Source of the DNA: Nonomuraea fuscirosea
GTDB taxonomy: Bacteria; Actinomycetota; Actinomycetes; Streptosporangiales; Streptosporangiaceae
NCBI RefSeq assembly: GCF_003001935.1
Contig: NZ_PVNG01000008.1
Span: 333,153 to 397,152, forward strand
Direction of reading: 5' to 3'
Length of the DNA: 64,000 nucleotides
The notes beneath the pieces are model-generated. The model saw nothing but the letters and a program-made list of their open reading frames with translations. It had not been told where the DNA came from and did not search any database. Positions 61,347 to 64,000 of the stretch are shown here, piece after piece. How positions within the stretch are numbered: the stretch's first letter is position 1; each line of letters opens with the position of its first letter. Position numbers and translations under genes: made by a program.

Positions 61347-63433
61347 GCTGTGCCCCTTTCGATGATCCACGACAGCGCGAACGCCTCTTCCCGCCAGGCG
61401 TCGTAACGCCCGCTGCGCCCGCCGTGACCGGCGCCCATCTCCGTCTTCAGCAGGAACGGCCCGCCGCTCGCGGAGGCCCGCAGCCGGGCGATCCACTTGG
61501 CCGGCTCGTGGTACAGCACGCGCGTGTCGTTCAGGCTCGTGATCGCCAGGATCGGCGGGTACGGCCCGCCGTCAACGTTCTCATAGGGCGAATAGCTCTT
61601 CATGTACGCGTACACGTCCGGGTTGTGCAGGGGATCGCCCCACTCGTCCCACTCGATGACGGTGAGCGGCAGCGACGGATCGAGGATCGTGTTCAGCGCG
61701 TCCACGAACGGCACCTCGGCCACCACGCCCGCGAACAGCTCGGGAGCCAGGTTCGTCACCGCGCCCATCAGCAGGCCGCCCGCGGAGCCGCCCCTCGCGA
61801 TGATCCGCTCGCTCCAGCCCGACGCCTTCATGTGCCTGGCCGCGTCCACGAAGTCGGTGAACGTGTTGCGCTTCCTGGTGAGCTTGCCCTCCTCGTACCA
61901 GCGGCGGCCCATCTCACCGCCGCCGCGCACGTGCGCGATCGCGAAGACGAACCCGCGGTCGAGCAGCGACAGCCTCGGGACCGAGAAACCGGGGTCGATC
62001 GAGGTCTCGTAGCTGCCGTACCCGTACAGGAGGGTCGGGGCGGGCTTGGCCGCGTCCTTGCGCTTGACGATCGACACCGGGATCCGCGTGCCGTCCTCGG
62101 CCGTGGCCCACTCGCGGAACTGCTCGTAGTCGCCCGCGTCGTAGCCGCCGAGCACCGGGCGCTGCTTGAGCAGGATCAGCTCGTGGCTGTCGAGCTCGTA
62201 GTCGTACACGCTGGGCGGGGTGATCATGCTCGTGTACGCCAGCCGCAGCCGCGTCGTCGTGAACTCCGGGTTGCCGGCCGGCCCGACGTCGTAGAGCGGC
62301 TCGGGGAAGTCGATCTCGTACGCGTTCCGCTCCGACGCCTCGACCCGCTCGCGCCAGGTGCCGCCGGCCGAGCCGTACGGGAGCACGCGCAGCCCGGTCA
62401 GGCCGTCGCGGCGCAGGTGCACCACGGCGTGGTCGGAGAACGCGTCGATCTCCAGCAGCCTGGTGTCCTCCCCGTGCGCGATGAGCGGCGTCCAGGTGCC
62501 GGGGTCGTCGAGCGGGGCCGTGGCCAGCTCGAAGTTCTCGGCGTTCTCGTTGTGCAGCACGTAGAAGAAGTCGCCCGCGTGCTCGACGCCGTACTCGACG
62601 CCCGTCGTCCGCGGGCGGACCACCCTGAACTCGCCCGCGGGGTCGTTCGCGTCGAGGATCCGCACCTCGCTGGTGATCTTGCTGCCCGCGCCCAGCACCA
62701 GGTACTTCTCGCTGCGCGTCAGCCCGATGCCGACCCAGTAGCGCTCGTCGGACTCCTCGTAGACGAGCACGTCCTCCTGGGTGCCCAGAGCGTGCCGGTA
62801 GACCTGGAAGGGGCGCCAGGCGTCGTCCACCCGCGTGTAGAAGAACGTCGACCCGTCGGCCGACCAGGCGCCCCCATAGAAGATGTCGGTGATCTCGTCG
62901 GGGAGGACCTCACCGGTCGTCAGGTTCTTGAACTTGAGCGTGAAACGCTCGTCGCCCTTGTAGTCGGTGGAGAAGGCCAGCATCGTGCCGTCGGGGCTGA
63001 CGGAGCTGGCGCCGACCGAGAAGAACGGGCTGTCGCCGGCCAGCTCGTTGCCGTCGAGGATCACCTGCTCGCGATCGAGCCGCTCGCCCGGGGTGATCTC
63101 CGGGGGCGCGTCGCTGTCGGCCGGGACCCGGCAGGAGACCGCGTACTGCTTGCCCTCCTCGGTGCGCGAGAAGTACCACCACGCGCCCTTGCGGCTCGGC
63201 ACCGACAGGTCGGTCTCCTGGGTGCGGCCCTTGATCTCCTGGAACACCTGCTCCTGGAGGTCGGAGAGGTGAGCGGTCTGCTGTTTGAGAAAATCGTTCT
63301 CCGCCTCCAGATAGGCGGTCGTGTCGGGATCTTCCTTGTTGCTCAGCCAGGCGTACTCGTCGATGACGGTGTCGCCGTGATGGATGCGCTTCGTGGGAAC
63401 CTTCTTCGCCACTGGCGGCGTGTTGCTGCTCAC
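61343..63433 (-). CDS. Oligopeptidase B (prolyl oligopeptidase family S9A)
   Basis: This 696-residue cytoplasmic serine peptidase cleaves short peptides, probably after basic residues. A seven-bladed propeller (about 70-420) gates an alpha/beta hydrolase domain (about 430-696). The triad is Ser550 (ARGGSAGGLLMGA), Asp636 (SLNDTRV) and His670 (MGAGHGGRSGRY). Acidic residues in HVRGGGEMGRRWYEEGK fit the oligopeptidase B subfamily. No signal peptide is visible. It is cotranscribed with the aldo/keto reductase gene downstream. Confidence 0.93.
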   Translation of the reverse strand: MSSNTPPVAKKVPTKRIHHGDTVIDEYAWLSNKEDPDTTAYLEAENDFLKQQTAHLSDLQEQVFQEIKGRTQETDLSVPSRKGAWWYFSRTEEGKQYAVSCRVPADSDAPPEITPGERLDREQVILDGNELAGDSPFFSVGASSVSPDGTMLAFSTDYKGDERFTLKFKNLTTGEVLPDEITDIFYGGAWSADGSTFFYTRVDDAWRPFQVYRHALGTQEDVLVYEESDERYWVGIGLTRSEKYLVLGAGSKITSEVRILDANDPAGEFRVVRPRTTGVEYGVEHAGDFFYVLHNENAENFELATAPLDDPGTWTPLIAHGEDTRLLEIDAFSDHAVVHLRRDGLTGLRVLPYGSAGGTWRERVEASERNAYEIDFPEPLYDVGPAGNPEFTTTRLRLAYTSMITPPSVYDYELDSHELILLKQRPVLGGYDAGDYEQFREWATAEDGTRIPVSIVKRKDAAKPAPTLLYGYGSYETSIDPGFSVPRLSLLDRGFVFAIAHVRGGGEMGRRWYEEGKLTRKRNTFTDFVDAARHMKASGWSERIIARGGSAGGLLMGAVTNLAPELFAGVVAEVPFVDALNTILDPSLPLTVIEWDEWGDPLHNPDVYAYMKSYSPYENVDGGPYPPILAITSLNDTRVLYHEPAKWIARLRASASGGPFLLKTEMGAGHGGRSGRYDAWREEAFALSWIIERGTA

Positions 63434-63627
63434 GTGGGGAGTCTATGTTCGGTCGTGATCGTTCTGTTGCCGGAGAAGACGGCGAAGCGGCACGAGGGCT
63501 CGGAAGCGCTGCTAATCTTTAGGAGCCGACGCGGTGCGGCGCAACCCTCCTCTCTCACTCAGGTGACTTTGGTCTGTTGTGTCACGCTTGTCGGCAAACC
63601 CGTCTGACGCGCCGGTCCGGAGATCGA

Positions 63628-63657
63628 TTCGCAGAACGGCCGAGCGGCTGGTAAGTT
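63628..63657 (+). promoter_or_regulatory. First rRNA promoter candidate
   Basis: TTCGCA (63628-63633), an 18-bp spacer and TAAGTT (63652-63657) resemble the upstream promoter of actinobacterial rRNA operons. GTAAGTTAGAGGGGTTG after it is a sequence I recall from such leaders. Confidence 0.45.
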
Positions 63658-63720
63658 AGAGGGGTTGTCTCCGAAAGGGGGCAGAGCTTAATTCCCGCAG
63701 GTCGAGCGAGTCCGGTCAAT

Positions 63721-63749
63721 TTGACAGAGACTTGAACGGCTGAAAGAAT
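63721..63749 (+). promoter_or_regulatory. Second rRNA promoter candidate (consensus -35)
   Basis: TTGACA (63721-63726), a 17-bp spacer and AAGAAT (63744-63749) give a strong sigma-70-type promoter about 190 bases before 16S. Confidence 0.7.
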
Positions 63750-63940
63750 TAAGACACAACGGAAGAACGAACGGAGTGAACGCCTCCGAGCGGGGATCAC
63801 GCAAGTGGTTCCGGTGCGGATGTACGCGTCCGTTTCTTGAGAACTCAACAGTGTGTTAAAAGCCAGTGCATGATTTTCATGCAACACCTCGTCAAGTCAT
63901 TTGTACTTGATGGATTTTTGTTGGGATTGTTTCCAGACAT

Positions 63941-64000
63941 TGTTTGGAGAGTTTGATCCTGGCTCAGGACGAACGCTGGCGGCGTGCTTAACACATGCAA
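63941..64000 (+). rRNA. 16S ribosomal RNA, 5' end (partial)
   Basis: AGAGTTTGATCCTGGCTCAG begins at 63948, which aligns with E. coli position 8, so the mature 5' end is near 63941. GACGAACGCTGGCGGCGTGC and TTAACACATGCAA continue the conserved start. The gene runs off the right edge. Confidence 0.97.

Larger units (their letters stand above)
63434..63940 (+). promoter_or_regulatory. rRNA operon leader region
   Basis: These 507 bases hold no gene. After the promoters, TTGAGAACTCAACAGTGTG (63837-63855) matches the conserved boxA-like antitermination/processing region of actinobacterial pre-rRNA. TGCATGA-TTT-TCATGCA (63867-63883) forms a small perfect hairpin that may be part of the processing signals. 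GC content falls sharply after 63700, as is typical near rRNA genes. The first 150 bases (oligopeptidase side) show no other recognisable element. Confidence 0.75.

Overview
The window is high-GC actinobacterial chromosome, dense in genes on both strands, with GTG starts and 4-bp stop/start overlaps. BldC, DUF3073, the separate PurS/PurQ/PurL subunits, an FadE5-like acyl-CoA dehydrogenase and PHO-box-like repeats point to a mycelial actinomycete. Streptosporangiales (Nonomuraea-like) is my best inference, but no species call is possible from the 60 bases of 16S rRNA at the right edge. I see no prophage, IS element, CRISPR array, tRNA or antibiotic gene cluster; this looks like ordinary core and shell chromosome.

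Layout, left to right. (1) 1-10 kb: the N-terminal part of a sensor histidine kinase, a VapBC toxin-antitoxin pair with twin GTATATAC palindromes, a secreted family-51-like glycosidase with FN3 and CBM2 domains, a LuxR-type regulator, a 1197-residue secreted subtilisin and two exported or membrane proteins of unknown role. (2) 10-16 kb: a methyltransferase, a membrane protein, lpdA, a tautomerase, a NarL-type response regulator, pyrD and a GNAT. (3) 16-24 kb: a GH20 hexosaminidase translationally coupled to a lipoprotein amidase, a run of hairpin repeats, LacI and TetR regulators, bldC, a conserved hypothetical, a valine/leucine-type dehydrogenase and a DUF3073 protein. (4) 24-31 kb: purF-purM, a proline-rich DUF4190 protein, an SCP-like protein and a Tat-exported PhoX phosphatase behind a PHO-box-like repeat. 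(5) 31-40 kb: an ABC exporter under a near-perfect SoxR box, two MFS exporters and a TetR regulator sharing an operator word, a short MTHFR-like protein, and a membrane nucleotide cyclase followed by a Crp/Fnr regulator. (6) 40-49 kb: a collagen-like secreted protein, purL-purQ-(RsbW-like ATPase)-purS, and the E1alpha-E1beta-E2 genes of a 2-oxoacid dehydrogenase complex whose E3 may be the LpdA at 12 kb. (7) 49-64 kb: small proteins, a metallo-beta-lactamase-fold enzyme, FadE5-like dehydrogenase, an SMR exporter preceded by a guanidine-III riboswitch candidate, a tandem GNAT, a molybdopterin oxidoreductase, a large kinase-like/flippase-like membrane protein, an aldo/keto reductase, oligopeptidase B, and the promoter region and 5' end of an rRNA operon.

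The most informative signals are regulatory. They are a SoxR box with a 19-bp promoter spacer next to the ABC exporter, a guanidine-III aptamer next to the SMR exporter, 11-bp phased PHO repeats before phoX, an identical 11-mer operator word in front of both MFS exporters, and a cyclase whose purine-recognition positions are Q/N rather than K/D, paired with its own Crp-like regulator. All identifications come from reading the sequence and recalled family knowledge; no search was run.
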